The notes beneath the pieces are model-generated. The model was not told where the DNA came from. It did no database searches and saw only the letters and a list, made by a program, of their open reading frames with translations. A stretch of DNA of 64,000 bases from Leptospira paudalimensis (lineage in GTDB: Bacteria; Spirochaetota; Leptospiria; Leptospirales; Leptospiraceae), in contig NZ_JAMQPR010000001.1 of assembly GCF_026151345.1 (NCBI RefSeq), positions 310,231-374,230 on the forward strand, read 5' to 3'. Numbering within the stretch: the stretch's first letter is position 1; every line of letters starts with the position of its first letter. The position numbers were made by a program, and so were the translations under genes. This document shows positions 43,910 to 53,080 of the stretch, in pieces.

Positions 43910-45217
43910 ATGAACGAAACTCCAAAATTACACAAAGCCCTTCATTCTGTGCATTTATGGGGTATGGCAGTCGGACTTGTCATTTCAGGAGATTACTTCG
44001 GTTGGAATTTTGGATGGTCAAATGCAAACTTTTGGGAGTTTGGAATTTCGATTGTATGGATAGCCATTTTTTATGTAATGTTTGCTCTTTGTTTTACGGA
44101 ACTTGCAGCAAGTATTCCACAAGCAGGTGGTCCTTCAGCTTATGCTAAACGTGCTTTAGGTGATACATTCGGATTTTTTACTGGTTATCTCGTATTAGTT
44201 GAATTTTTATTAGCACCACCAGCTATTGCATCTGCATTAGGTGGATACATTCACTTTTTATTCCCTATCATTCCTTCATTTTATGCAGGCATTGGGATGT
44301 TTTTGTTATTGTTGCTCATGAATTTAACAGGCATCAAACAAACTGCAAGATTTGAATTATTTGTAACTCTCATTGCAGTGATTGGACTTTTATTGTATTT
44401 AGGATTGTTGATCCCATATCTATCAATGGATCAAATTCCGACTTGGAAAAAGGAAACAAATGTTTCTTTTTCAGCAGTATTCACTTCGATTCCTTTTGCG
44501 ATTTGGTTTTTTTTAGCTGTGGAAGGAGTTGCTTTAGCAGCGGAAGAAGTAAAAAATCCTGCGAAGGACATACCGAAAGGTTATATCGCAGGTATCATCA
44601 CATTACTTTGTTTAGCAGGTATGATTTATGGATTCACAGCTTCGGTAACAAATACAAAGGACATTGCTAACATTGAATATCCTTTGTCATTTGTATTAAA
44701 CTCTTTGTATGGAACCGAATCAATTTGGCCCATTTTGTTTACTTTTATTGGATTATTCGGACTTGTAGCTTCTCTTTTTGGGATTATTTTGGGCAATTCA
44801 AGGTTGTTATATGCAATGAGTAAGGAAGGATACCTTCCAAAATATTTATCTCAATTGACCAAAGGATCGGTTGTCCCTCAAAATGCTGTCATCTCCGGTG
44901 GAGTTCTTGGAATTTTTTGTATGTTGTTTTTGAATACTGCAGAACTTATCACCATATCCGCATTAGGTGCCTGTGGAATGTATTTACTTTGTTTGGTATC
45001 TTATCTTTTTTTGCGAAAAAGAGAACCAAATTTAGATCGACCTTACAAGGCTCCTTTGTATCCAATTTTACCTTTAATTGCCATGGGATTTGGTGTATTT
45101 GCCTTTGGATCGGTATTTTATGCAGAACCGAAATTAACGATTGGTGTTTTTTTCGTTGGGATTGTATTGGGAATTGGACATCGATTGAACCAATCCCGTA
45201 ACAAAACGATTAACTAG
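43910..45217 (+). CDS. eat: Ethanolamine-type permease (APC superfamily)
   Basis: I choose ATG 43910 (GAGAGAG 5 nt upstream; product begins MNETPKLHKALHSVHLWGM), giving 435 residues and about 12 transmembrane helices. The first helix GLVISGDYFGWNFGW and FTELAASIPQAGGPSAYAKRALGD are typical of ethanolamine permeases within the amino-acid/polyamine/organocation superfamily. It would import ethanolamine or a related amine by proton symport. No ethanolamine ammonia-lyase gene is in the window, so the substrate is inferred from family resemblance only. Its last 8 bp overlap the convergent cyclase gene. Confidence 0.83.
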   Translation: MNETPKLHKALHSVHLWGMAVGLVISGDYFGWNFGWSNANFWEFGISIVWIAIFYVMFALCFTELAASIPQAGGPSAYAKRALGDTFGFFTGYLVLVEFLLAPPAIASALGGYIHFLFPIIPSFYAGIGMFLLLLLMNLTGIKQTARFELFVTLIAVIGLLLYLGLLIPYLSMDQIPTWKKETNVSFSAVFTSIPFAIWFFLAVEGVALAAEEVKNPAKDIPKGYIAGIITLLCLAGMIYGFTASVTNTKDIANIEYPLSFVLNSLYGTESIWPILFTFIGLFGLVASLFGIILGNSRLLYAMSKEGYLPKYLSQLTKGSVVPQNAVISGGVLGIFCMLFLNTAELITISALGACGMYLLCLVSYLFLRKREPNLDRPYKAPLYPILPLIAMGFGVFAFGSVFYAEPKLTIGVFFVGIVLGIGHRLNQSRNKTIN

Positions 45218-47285
45218 TGCCAAACTCAAGTTTGGATTTTTCAATTGTATCTTTGCAACGTTCTAAAAATAGACGGGATACTGAATCATCAGGATTTTTA
45301 TCTAATAGGGAAGCAAAACCTTCTTTTGCTTCTTCAAAATCCTCCCTACGATAGGCATCAAGGGCAAGAGTGTAATCGTCTTTACAAGCAATCAATCGTT
45401 TCGATTTTTCTGGCTCATAACCATCTAACACCTCAACAACAAAAACCGATTCTGTTTTACCTTTGATATTCACTCGATCGAGTAAGCGGTAGTGAAACCC
45501 TAAATTGTCAGACGCCTCGATAAATGTTTCCGCACTGATGACGATCCTAGAAGAGAATAGTTTTGTGATCCCTTCAATTCTGGATGCTAAATTTACTGCA
45601 TCAGAAATCACAGTTCCTTCCATTCGTTTGTGTTCACCTAAAATTCCGAGGGTTAAATTTCCTGTATGGATTCCTATACCAACTTCAATTGGAATATATC
45701 CACAATTTGCTCGATGGCTATTGTAAATTCGAATTGCCTCTTGCATTTCAACAGCAGCCTTTACCGCATCACTGATATTATACGGGAATAATGCCATCAC
45801 TGCATCACCAATGAATTTATCAATAAACCCATTATTATGACGGATGATTGGTCCAACACGTTGGAGGTAACTATTTAGAAAATCAAAGTTTTCCTTTGGA
45901 GTGAGTGTTTCAGAAAATTCAGTAAAGGATCGAATGTCTGCAAATAATACAGTCATTCGTTTTTGAACTTGGTCTCCTAAGTCAACTTGCCTGATGTCAT
46001 TTTTCCCTAAATGGTATAAAAATTCAGTTGGAACAAATCGACTAAAGGAAGAACTAAATTGTTTTTGTTCCTCAGCAAACTCTAAAGTTTTGATGATGTT
46101 TTGTCTGACAATTCTACCAAAAGTAAATACTTGTAAAAAGACAAAGATCACAACTGTGGAAGGACCAATGTAAGTGGTATGGATCACTGCTTGCGCATGT
46201 AAAACATCATTACTAGCTCCAATCAGTATGAGTCCAATTCCGAATAACAAAGGTTTCGCTTCCATCCTGCTTTTTTGATAGGCTCGGAATAAATAAAACA
46301 GAATAAAAAGACCATTTAATACAAATGCAATCGGGTAAATGGATGCAGTTTCTGTGAAATATACTGGTGGCAAAATGAGTCCCAGAGTTAAGATTGCTGA
46401 GAGAAAGTAAAAAACATTCCCAACCTTTTTAGAAAAGTCAAATGGAAAAATCGTATAAAAATAATGATAGAGTAGTGGTGCAGACCAATACCAAGATACA
46501 TACTCCAATCGTAGCAGTGCCCAGTACGGCATGTCGATAAATTCGAGAACAATACGTTCGCCAGTTGATATGGTTCTGAGTAATACAGCCAAAGAAAACA
46601 AAAAGATTCCTAAAGTTTGTCTTCCGTCTCGATTGTAAAAATACATTACTAAAAAGAAAATTCCAACAAATGCAAAAATGGAGGACAAGATTGTTTCGTT
46701 TATTTTATGTTTGGTGAGACGATTCTCTGCTTTAATGTATGATGACAAAACAATGTCGTTCCAAACGCCACCTTTTCTATGAACATAATTGGCTACATAC
46801 AAATCAATCGTGAGATTTTTATCATGTGGTAAAACAACAATGGTGGACTTAACCATCGGAAGGAACTGGTTGGTGTTACTTGCTGGTATCCCCGATCCAC
46901 CATAGTACTTTCCATTAATATATATTGCATAAGAGGTGTCTTGTTCATGAACTGTAAGTGCCATTGTCTCTGGTAAGTCTTCTGGTAATTCGAGGTGCAT
47001 ACGAAAGGTTGCATGACCAAATCCAGAAAGTTTGCCGTAATCCATTTGATATCCGTTCCAATGTTGGGGCAAACTAAGGACACGATCCAAACTTGTTTCT
47101 TGGATGTTATCTGGAGAGGTATTCCAAAAAAACTTCCATTCCCCATTTAGAGCCACAAAAGGTTCCAATTGAAACGAATGATTCTTTAAATTGATAAACC
47201 CATTTTTTGCTTCTTTATTTACATTCCTTTCTTCTGACAGACAACTAACTAGGAATAAAAGAGATATCAAAATGAGTTTTTTCAT
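45210..47285 (-). CDS. 7TMR-DISM adenylate cyclase (class III)
   Basis: This 691-residue protein has a lipoprotein-like N-terminus (LLFLVSC, C15), a jelly-roll extracellular domain (about 40-190), seven membrane helices (about 198-385), and a class III cyclase domain (about 440-600). Both metal-binding aspartates are present (D450 in LFADIRSF, D494 in FIGDAVMALF), as are K490 and D562, which favour ATP over GTP, and the transition-state residues N565/R569. A short C-terminal TPR-like tail (about 635-685) follows. It should make cAMP in response to an external ligand. The ATG directly abuts the stop of the glutamate-synthase-like gene, so the two are coupled. Confidence 0.92.
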   Translation of the reverse strand: MKKLILISLLFLVSCLSEERNVNKEAKNGFINLKNHSFQLEPFVALNGEWKFFWNTSPDNIQETSLDRVLSLPQHWNGYQMDYGKLSGFGHATFRMHLELPEDLPETMALTVHEQDTSYAIYINGKYYGGSGIPASNTNQFLPMVKSTIVVLPHDKNLTIDLYVANYVHRKGGVWNDIVLSSYIKAENRLTKHKINETILSSIFAFVGIFFLVMYFYNRDGRQTLGIFLFSLAVLLRTISTGERIVLEFIDMPYWALLRLEYVSWYWSAPLLYHYFYTIFPFDFSKKVGNVFYFLSAILTLGLILPPVYFTETASIYPIAFVLNGLFILFYLFRAYQKSRMEAKPLLFGIGLILIGASNDVLHAQAVIHTTYIGPSTVVIFVFLQVFTFGRIVRQNIIKTLEFAEEQKQFSSSFSRFVPTEFLYHLGKNDIRQVDLGDQVQKRMTVLFADIRSFTEFSETLTPKENFDFLNSYLQRVGPIIRHNNGFIDKFIGDAVMALFPYNISDAVKAAVEMQEAIRIYNSHRANCGYIPIEVGIGIHTGNLTLGILGEHKRMEGTVISDAVNLASRIEGITKLFSSRIVISAETFIEASDNLGFHYRLLDRVNIKGKTESVFVVEVLDGYEPEKSKRLIACKDDYTLALDAYRREDFEEAKEGFASLLDKNPDDSVSRLFLERCKDTIEKSKLEFGTS

Positions 47286-48848
47286 CTAAGCTTGTCGTTT
47301 TGGAAAAACTGTATAATCCTGTAATTTTGTAAATTTCACTTCATCTCGTTTGTATCCGAGTAAACCTTCTAAGGTTTGGTAACGATTCATTCCCATACTG
47401 ATCTCTATGTCTTGGCCAGTAAATTGTCCTGGGTGTTCGTATCCGCAAGAATGAGCTAAACTTAAAAGTTCTTTGCGAAACCCTTGGATGTATTTGGCAG
47501 CTCGTTTGCCTTTGATTTCTGGATCAACTCCGCGTTGTAACCACCAGTTTTGTGTGGCAACACCGGCAGGACAATGGTCTGTATGGCATTTTTGGGCTTG
47601 GATACAACCAATCGATAACATGGCTTCCCTTGCGATGTTGATGAGATCACAACCCATCGCAATGGCGACAACTGCTCGGTCAGGAAAACCCAATTTTCCC
47701 GAACCTATCCATACAATTCTGTCAGACAAACCTTCTTTTTGGAACAATGTGTACACTCTTTGGAATCCAATTTTAAAGGGTAAAGACACATGATCTGCAT
47801 ATGTAAGTGGGGCTGCACCAGTTCCCCCTTCACCACCATCGATGGTGATAAAATCTGGACCTTGTGAGGTACGTTTCATTTCTTCTGCTAATTCTTGCCA
47901 GAATTCGATTTCGCCAACTGCACTTTTGATCCCAACTGGCAAACCTGTTCCGGTTGCAATTTTTTCGATAAAAGACACAAGTTCTTTTACATTTGTGAAC
48001 TCACTATGAGAGTTAGGTGATATACAATCTTTTCCTTCAGGAACATGTCGAATTGACGCAATCTCTGCGTTTACTTTTTTAGCAGGTAAAATTCCACCTT
48101 TTCCTGGTTTTGCGCCCTGTGATAATTTGATTTCGATCATTTTTACACAGGCATTTTTTCCGACTTTTTCTTTTAAAACATCTAAGTTAAATTTTCCAGA
48201 ATTGTCTCTTGCACCAAAGTATCCAGTTCCAATTTGCCAAACAATATCGGCACCTTCCATATGGTAGTGGCTAAGTCCCCCCTCACCAGTGTTATGGTAA
48301 GCACCAGAATCTCTTGCTCCACGATTGAGAGCTAAGACTGCATTTTTTCCAAGGGAACCAAAGGACATGGCTGAAATATTGACGATGGAATAAGGTCTAT
48401 AAGGAAATTTTCGGTTCGGCCCAATGACCTTAAGGCATGGTATACAACTCGGGTCACCGTTGTGTATGTAGGCTTTTGATTCAGGATAAGGAAATGCTTT
48501 GTGTTTGATAATGGGGTAACCAGGTTCGTATTGGATCTCTGTCGTTCCAAATCCAAAATTATTATTTTGGCCTTTGGCTGTTGCGTAAATCCAACTCCTT
48601 TCTGTGCGGTCAAATGGTCTTTCTTCTTTGTCATTGGCGACCCAGTACTGCCTGAGTTCGGGACCAATCATTTCTAAAAAGTAACGTAACCTTCCAACGA
48701 TAGGAAAATTCCTTTGAATGGTGTGCTTTTTTTGTGTGATGTCTCGAAGGAAAACAAGTGCAAAAAATAAAAACAGTCCGACCCAAGTGGCAGAGAGTGG
48801 GTTTGTTTCGATCCAATTCAAAATTGTGTTCATCATTTTTGCATCCAT
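47286..48848 (-). CDS. FMN-binding glutamate synthase-like protein (GltB central-domain family)
   Basis: This 520-residue protein has an N-terminal membrane helix (about 17-36) and the FMN/synthase domain of glutamate synthase, without the amidotransferase and GXGXG domains. Signatures are SMSFGSLGKNAVLALNRGA, GEGGLSHYH, GAKPGKGGILPA, GGEGGTGAAPL and CIQAQKCHTDHCPAG, the last supplying cysteines for the 3Fe-4S cluster. It resembles stand-alone YerD-like proteins whose reaction is uncertain; glutamate formation needs an ammonia-generating partner not seen here. AAGGTAG precedes ATG 48848. It is third in a kinase-regulator-this-cyclase operon. Confidence 0.87.
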   Translation of the reverse strand: MDAKMMNTILNWIETNPLSATWVGLFLFFALVFLRDITQKKHTIQRNFPIVGRLRYFLEMIGPELRQYWVANDKEERPFDRTERSWIYATAKGQNNNFGFGTTEIQYEPGYPIIKHKAFPYPESKAYIHNGDPSCIPCLKVIGPNRKFPYRPYSIVNISAMSFGSLGKNAVLALNRGARDSGAYHNTGEGGLSHYHMEGADIVWQIGTGYFGARDNSGKFNLDVLKEKVGKNACVKMIEIKLSQGAKPGKGGILPAKKVNAEIASIRHVPEGKDCISPNSHSEFTNVKELVSFIEKIATGTGLPVGIKSAVGEIEFWQELAEEMKRTSQGPDFITIDGGEGGTGAAPLTYADHVSLPFKIGFQRVYTLFQKEGLSDRIVWIGSGKLGFPDRAVVAIAMGCDLINIAREAMLSIGCIQAQKCHTDHCPAGVATQNWWLQRGVDPEIKGKRAAKYIQGFRKELLSLAHSCGYEHPGQFTGQDIEISMGMNRYQTLEGLLGYKRDEVKFTKLQDYTVFPKRQA

Positions 48849-48877
48849 ATCTACCTTCGAACTAAGTTATTGACAAG

Positions 48878-49276
48878 CTAAGATTGTAGATGAGCCAAAG
48901 AATCCAAAAGTTTTTCTTTGGTAAATGGTTTAAAAATATAACCAGAGACGTAAGGAATTTTTGCTGCCCTTTCTGTATCCGCATCGTCAACAGAAGAACT
49001 TACCAAATAAATTTGAATCTGTTTTGGGAATTCGGAAAGTAAAGGTTCCATTGCTTCTAAGAATTGCCAACCATCCATAAAAGGCATATTGATATCCAAA
49101 AATATAATATCAGGAAGTATTGATGTGTTTTTCGTTTCAGATTGGAAAAAACTAAGTGCGTTCTCTGCATCTGAAAATACCAAAACCTCACCAGAAATGC
49201 CAGCATTGGCAATGATCTTCTTTGTTGTGAATTGGTAAATTTTGTCATCATCGATGATACAAATTCTCGGAGTCAT
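48878..49276 (-). CDS. Single-domain response regulator
   Basis: This 132-residue stand-alone receiver has acidic pocket D10/D11 (CIIDDDK), phosphoacceptor D61 (IIFLDINMPFMDGW), a Ser switch (YLVSSSV, about 93) and K116 (YIFKPF). It has no output domain, so it probably works by protein contact, as in Rcp1/CheY-like regulators. It overlaps the upstream kinase by 4 bp (ATGA), making the pair cognate. Confidence 0.93.
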   Translation of the reverse strand: MTPRICIIDDDKIYQFTTKKIIANAGISGEVLVFSDAENALSFFQSETKNTSILPDIIFLDINMPFMDGWQFLEAMEPLLSEFPKQIQIYLVSSSVDDADTERAAKIPYVSGYIFKPFTKEKLLDSLAHLQS

Positions 49277-50775
49277 GAGTTAGCAGCACTCCCATTCGGA
49301 AAATGAAGTAAAAACGTTGCACCTTCCCCAGGTTTCGATTTGACTTCGACTCTTCCGCCCAATGATTCCATCGTATATTTCATTAAAAATAAACCGAGAC
49401 CTTTCCCACTCATCTGACGATGAAAAGTCTTCTTCAGCTGAAAAATTTGATCCCCATACCGAGATAAATCAACCCCTAATCCATTATCTGAGAAGGAAAT
49501 TGTTGTTTCGGAACCCATGGAAAAGGATTCTACCCCGATTCGTAGTTCCCGAGACGGATCAGCAAATTGAAGTGAATTGCTGATGAGTTGTAAAAATAAC
49601 GTTTCTAGGTATTCTTTGGAAACAAAAACCAATTCTTTTTCTGTCACATTCAGTTCGATGTGGACGTTTTTTTTCTGGAATTCTCCTTCCATCAGTTTCT
49701 GCACTTTTTGAAAAGTAAGAAGGATGGAGATCCACTCTGGTTGGTAATTTTCCAAACTTTGGATTTTTAAGGTTGTGATGAGTTCGGAAAGTACGGTTTC
49801 CAAATTTTCTGTCACTTCTTCCAAATGATTTTGTAATTCCCTTCGTTCTTCTTCTACACCCGTGATCTTTAATAAATCTAATAAACTTCTGAGATTACTG
49901 ACAGGTGCTCTTAAATGATGGGAGATAATTTGGTTATAAGATTGCAGTTGTTTGTTTTGGATGAGAAGGGAATTTTTAGTGGCTTTTAAATGTTCATTGT
50001 TTTCTAAAAGTAGGGTTTCCGTTTTTTTTCTTTCATCAATGTCGATAATTTGTGCCAAATAATAAATTGCCTTTCCTGAATCATCGCGTAACACAGTGAC
50101 AGTGATGTAGGCCCATACCAAATGACCTAGTTTATGTACATATTGTTTTTCTATGGAATAATGATCGATCATTCCTTTTTGGACAGAATCTCTATACCGT
50201 AAATTTTCTTCGAGTTCACCTAAGGAACTGATTTCAGAAAAATGTTTCCCTAACAGTTCAAAGGTTTCATAACCTAAAAATTTCGCAAAGGCTTCATTGA
50301 CATCATCGATGTAACCATGTGTGCTCGTTAAGACAAGTCCAATGGGGGAATCACGGAATAAGGTTTTGAACTTACGTTCGGACAAAGCTAAGTTTGCATC
50401 GGATTCTATTTTTTCTGAAATATCGCGTGAAGATGTGTGTAGGTAATTTTGTCCTGTTATGGAATGAGTGGTCAATCGATTGTCTGATTGTAACCAAATA
50501 TAAGTTCCATTTTTATGTAAGAAGCGAAAAGTGGGGTGGATGTTTTCTTCACCTCTTAAAAGAGGTTGGTGTGATCTTTCAAAAATTAACCTTCTGTCAT
50601 CTGGATGAAAAAAATCATAAGGATTTTTTCCAATGAGTTCCTCTGGTTCATATCCGATGATGGATTTAGAATTAGGGCTCACATAAATATAAGTCCCATC
50701 AGTTTCGTGTAAACATACCAATTCTCGGCTAATCGAGGTTAATAATTGCAATATTTCAGAATCGGGAAGCGCCAC
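49273..50775 (-). CDS. PAS-PAS sensor histidine kinase
   Basis: This 500-residue soluble kinase starts at GTG. PAS 1 spans about 8-120 (GTYIYVSPNSKSIIGYEPEEL, SRDISEK) and PAS 2 about 132-250 (GLVLTSTHGYIDDVNEAFAKFLGYE). A coiled linker is followed by the phosphoacceptor H286 in IISHHLRAPVSN and an ATPase domain with NSLQFADPS, DNGLGVDL and GKGLGLFLMKY. HHLRAP instead of HELRTP places it with cyanobacterial/spirochaetal kinases that pair with stand-alone receivers, as here. It is first gene of a four-gene operon. Confidence 0.9.
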   Translation of the reverse strand: MALPDSEILQLLTSISRELVCLHETDGTYIYVSPNSKSIIGYEPEELIGKNPYDFFHPDDRRLIFERSHQPLLRGEENIHPTFRFLHKNGTYIWLQSDNRLTTHSITGQNYLHTSSRDISEKIESDANLALSERKFKTLFRDSPIGLVLTSTHGYIDDVNEAFAKFLGYETFELLGKHFSEISSLGELEENLRYRDSVQKGMIDHYSIEKQYVHKLGHLVWAYITVTVLRDDSGKAIYYLAQIIDIDERKKTETLLLENNEHLKATKNSLLIQNKQLQSYNQIISHHLRAPVSNLRSLLDLLKITGVEEERRELQNHLEEVTENLETVLSELITTLKIQSLENYQPEWISILLTFQKVQKLMEGEFQKKNVHIELNVTEKELVFVSKEYLETLFLQLISNSLQFADPSRELRIGVESFSMGSETTISFSDNGLGVDLSRYGDQIFQLKKTFHRQMSGKGLGLFLMKYTMESLGGRVEVKSKPGEGATFLLHFPNGSAANS

Positions 50776-50931
50776 ACTCTAATTCAATAAGAGAAGAATC
50801 CTGTTGTCTATCCCAAATCAGTTTTTTTTTAGAATGAATAAAAACCCTTGAGATAACATTTTTTTGTACCATCACTCAAGTTTTTCACCTCAAGGAGATG
50901 TGGCTAATAAAACTGTTATAGGGATACTCAA

Positions 50932-51285
50932 ATGAAAAATCTATCGTACATCATCTTGGATGGGAATTTAACTTCTGATCCGGAAGAGAAAACAATTGCT
51001 GGGGGTAAGTCACTGGCACAATTCACAGTGGCAGTCAATCACTCTCAAAACAACCCAGATGCAAAGGAAAAGGATGATGTTTCCTTTTTTGAAGTGGAAG
51101 CTTGGGAAAAGTTGGGTGAAAACTGTGTGGAGTACTTAAAAAAAGGAAGTAAAGTGACGGTGATGGGCAATTTAAAACAAAACCGATGGAAAACTCCAGA
51201 TGGAGAAAATAAATCAAAAGTGAAAGTCACTGCCTCCACGGTTCGATTCGATAGTATGAAGAAACGAGAAGAAAAAGTAGCTTAA
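50932..51285 (+). CDS. ssb: Single-stranded DNA-binding protein, short form
   Basis: This 117-residue OB-fold protein (SYIILDGNLTSDPEEKTI, SLAQFTVAVNH, FFEVEAWEKLGENCVEYLKKGSKVTVMGNL) binds single-stranded DNA in replication and repair. It lacks the acidic DDxPF tail that recruits partner enzymes, ending MKKREEKVA. It may therefore be a secondary SSB, or the organism's SSB tail may be divergent. GGGA precedes ATG 50932. The 156-bp upstream gap has CTTGAG / CTCAAG inverted repeats but no clear promoter. Confidence 0.9.
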   Translation: MKNLSYIILDGNLTSDPEEKTIAGGKSLAQFTVAVNHSQNNPDAKEKDDVSFFEVEAWEKLGENCVEYLKKGSKVTVMGNLKQNRWKTPDGENKSKVKVTASTVRFDSMKKREEKVA

Positions 51286-51290
51286 CCGGA

Positions 51291-51322
51291 ACACGGGTGT
51301 TTGTGACACCAATCACCCGTGT
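51291..51322. terminator. Hairpin after ssb
   Basis: ACACGGGTG (51291-51299) pairs with CACCCGTGT (51314-51322), a 9-bp stem followed by GTTTG. It sits between ssb and the convergent lipoprotein gene and can serve both, though the T-run is short. Confidence 0.6.
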
Positions 51323-51331
51323 GTTTGAATG

Positions 51332-52393
51332 TTATGGAGTTGTGATGGTTCTCTTTTTATGTTTTGTATGAGTTGGAGAATCAAAGATAGAATGATTGTC
51401 ATCTTTTTCCGATTGTGAATTTTCTTTTGACTCATCGGTTCGTTTGTCTTCTTCTATCATGGTTTGTTTTCCCAGTTTGCCAACGGAAAGAATGCGAAAG
51501 TACCGTGGTGAAGACACTAAGTTCCATTCTCGAAAGAAAAATTTTGTAAATGTATGTTTGGGTCCATACGTTCCATTGGAAGAATCTATTTTTGATTTAA
51601 TATTTGTTTTAAATTCTGTCTGCTCTTCTGAAGTTAAGTTTGGAAATTGTGCAATTTCCCCATTGACATAACGATTTCTCAAAATATCTAATTCACGACG
51701 ATTCCGCGAAGTCACATCATCGAAAAATTTTTGTTTGGCACCAAAACAATTTCCACCATATGATTCACAATTTGGTTCCAAATAAGGTAGAACATACGTT
51801 AACTCTAAATAAATGCTGATGTATTCACCTGGAGAAGGAACTTTTCCTTCAAAAATTTCGAGTACTTGGGGTACAGTATCACGATCGGAATATTGTCTTT
51901 CAATGGCTTCTCTGGAGATCCTAGTTTCTGGAGTTGTACTATTCACCTTCACTGGTTTTTTAGATTCTCCAACAATCACCTTATTTCGCATCACTTCTGT
52001 TTTTGTTTCCAAAATTTCATAGGCTTGGAAGTTAACAGGTTGTTTTGCGATGATTTCACCTTTTTGGTTTAAGACGACTATGTGATGATCTATAATGGTG
52101 CCAGCGATGATTTCTTCTATGATGCTGATACCTGCATCTTCAAAAAATAAATCTAATTGGATAAAGGGAATTTTGTTTTCTGAATATTCAACACTCACTC
52201 CTGGTTCTTGGGTGAGGGGTTTTTTGGAATTTGATTCCTGGCTTGGATTTGCCTCTTGTTTGGTGATCATTTTGATTCGATTCAAATTGATTTGTTCGGA
52301 TTGTGTGGGGAAGGTTGGAATCATCACCTGTTGTGGTGTTTGGCACCCCCAAACAAATTGCAAAAGGAATACGACAAAAGGAATTCGTTTCAT
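51332..52393 (-). CDS. Hypothetical lipoprotein
   Basis: This 353-residue protein has a signal peptide and lipobox VWGC (C17). It has a Ser/Lys/Glu-rich low-complexity linker (about 45-75), a mixed body with two Cys spaced YECSYGGNCF-style (PNCESYGGNCFGAKQ), and a very charged C-terminal tail (KEDDNHS, HTKHKKRT). I do not recognise a family. It lies 52 bp after the DUF3332 gene, separated by a strong hairpin. Confidence 0.65.
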   Translation of the reverse strand: MKRIPFVVFLLQFVWGCQTPQQVMIPTFPTQSEQINLNRIKMITKQEANPSQESNSKKPLTQEPGVSVEYSENKIPFIQLDLFFEDAGISIIEEIIAGTIIDHHIVVLNQKGEIIAKQPVNFQAYEILETKTEVMRNKVIVGESKKPVKVNSTTPETRISREAIERQYSDRDTVPQVLEIFEGKVPSPGEYISIYLELTYVLPYLEPNCESYGGNCFGAKQKFFDDVTSRNRRELDILRNRYVNGEIAQFPNLTSEEQTEFKTNIKSKIDSSNGTYGPKHTFTKFFFREWNLVSSPRYFRILSVGKLGKQTMIEEDKRTDESKENSQSEKDDNHSIFDSPTHTKHKKRTITTP

Positions 52394-52406
52394 ATATTAG
52401 AGTATC

Positions 52407-52438
52407 GGCAATGGATTGCCCCTAAAATTAGGGGCAAT
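52407..52438 (-). other. Alternative hairpins between DUF3332 and the next gene
   Basis: ATTGCCCCTAA (52415-52425) and TTAGGGGCAAT (52428-52438) form a perfect 11-bp arm pair. The same ATTGCC can instead pair with GGCAAT at 52407-52412. The two structures are mutually exclusive, and no T-run follows on the minus strand. This resembles an attenuator or processing site between the two genes. Confidence 0.5.
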
Positions 52439-52445
52439 GATGGTC

Positions 52446-52952
52446 TTAGATGTGTTTTGCACTCATCGGAGGAAGGATTGGTCCACTCACTTGTTGGATT
52501 TCTACATACTTTCCATTGATGAGTCTGTATGCTTTTTCTGGTTTGTCTTTTAAAAAGTAAACTGACTCAACTCCTTTTGCAGTAGGAGCATCCATTCTTA
52601 AAACTTTACCCCATTCTGTGTAAGTAAGAGTGATGGTTTGTCCATTTTCAGTGTATTCTTTCACTAGTTTTCCATCAAAGTCATACTCTGCCATCGCGAT
52701 TGGATTACGGTCAGTCCAGAATTCAATTAGGTTGAAAATGAGAACGTCTAGAATTCCACCTACATAATATGCAATTGAAATTGGAAAAAGCATAAGTAAG
52801 GAACGAAAGAATCCCGCTACTTTACCAGTTCCAATTTGAATGCTTCCGTTAAACGAATAAATCGCTTTTGTTAGTCCAAATTTTCCAAAACAATTGGAAA
52901 GAAGGCCGAATGACAATAACCCTACTAGAGCTGTTTTTAATATTTTTTTCAT
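52446..52952 (-). CDS. DUF3332 family membrane lipoprotein
   Basis: This 168-residue protein has a signal with lipobox LSNC (C21) and two further hydrophobic segments (about 45-80, RSLLMLFPISIAYYVGGILDVLIFNLIEFW). A C-terminal strand-rich part follows (GKLVKEYTENGQTITLTYTEWGKVL). This matches DUF3332, a family of unknown function seen in Leptospira and other Gram-negatives. GGTAG is 3 nt before the ATG. Confidence 0.85.
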   Translation of the reverse strand: MKKILKTALVGLLSFGLLSNCFGKFGLTKAIYSFNGSIQIGTGKVAGFFRSLLMLFPISIAYYVGGILDVLIFNLIEFWTDRNPIAMAEYDFDGKLVKEYTENGQTITLTYTEWGKVLRMDAPTAKGVESVYFLKDKPEKAYRLINGKYVEIQQVSGPILPPMSAKHI

Positions 52953-53080
52953 TTTCTACCTCTATGTTTTTAGCTGAAAACTAGTGTCCAATCATAAGTG
53001 AAATGGGAATGTTCTGCAAGTCGAAATGATTGACACTGGTATTTTTTCGATGATTCTGGTCTGAATAGAAGGCGAACCCA

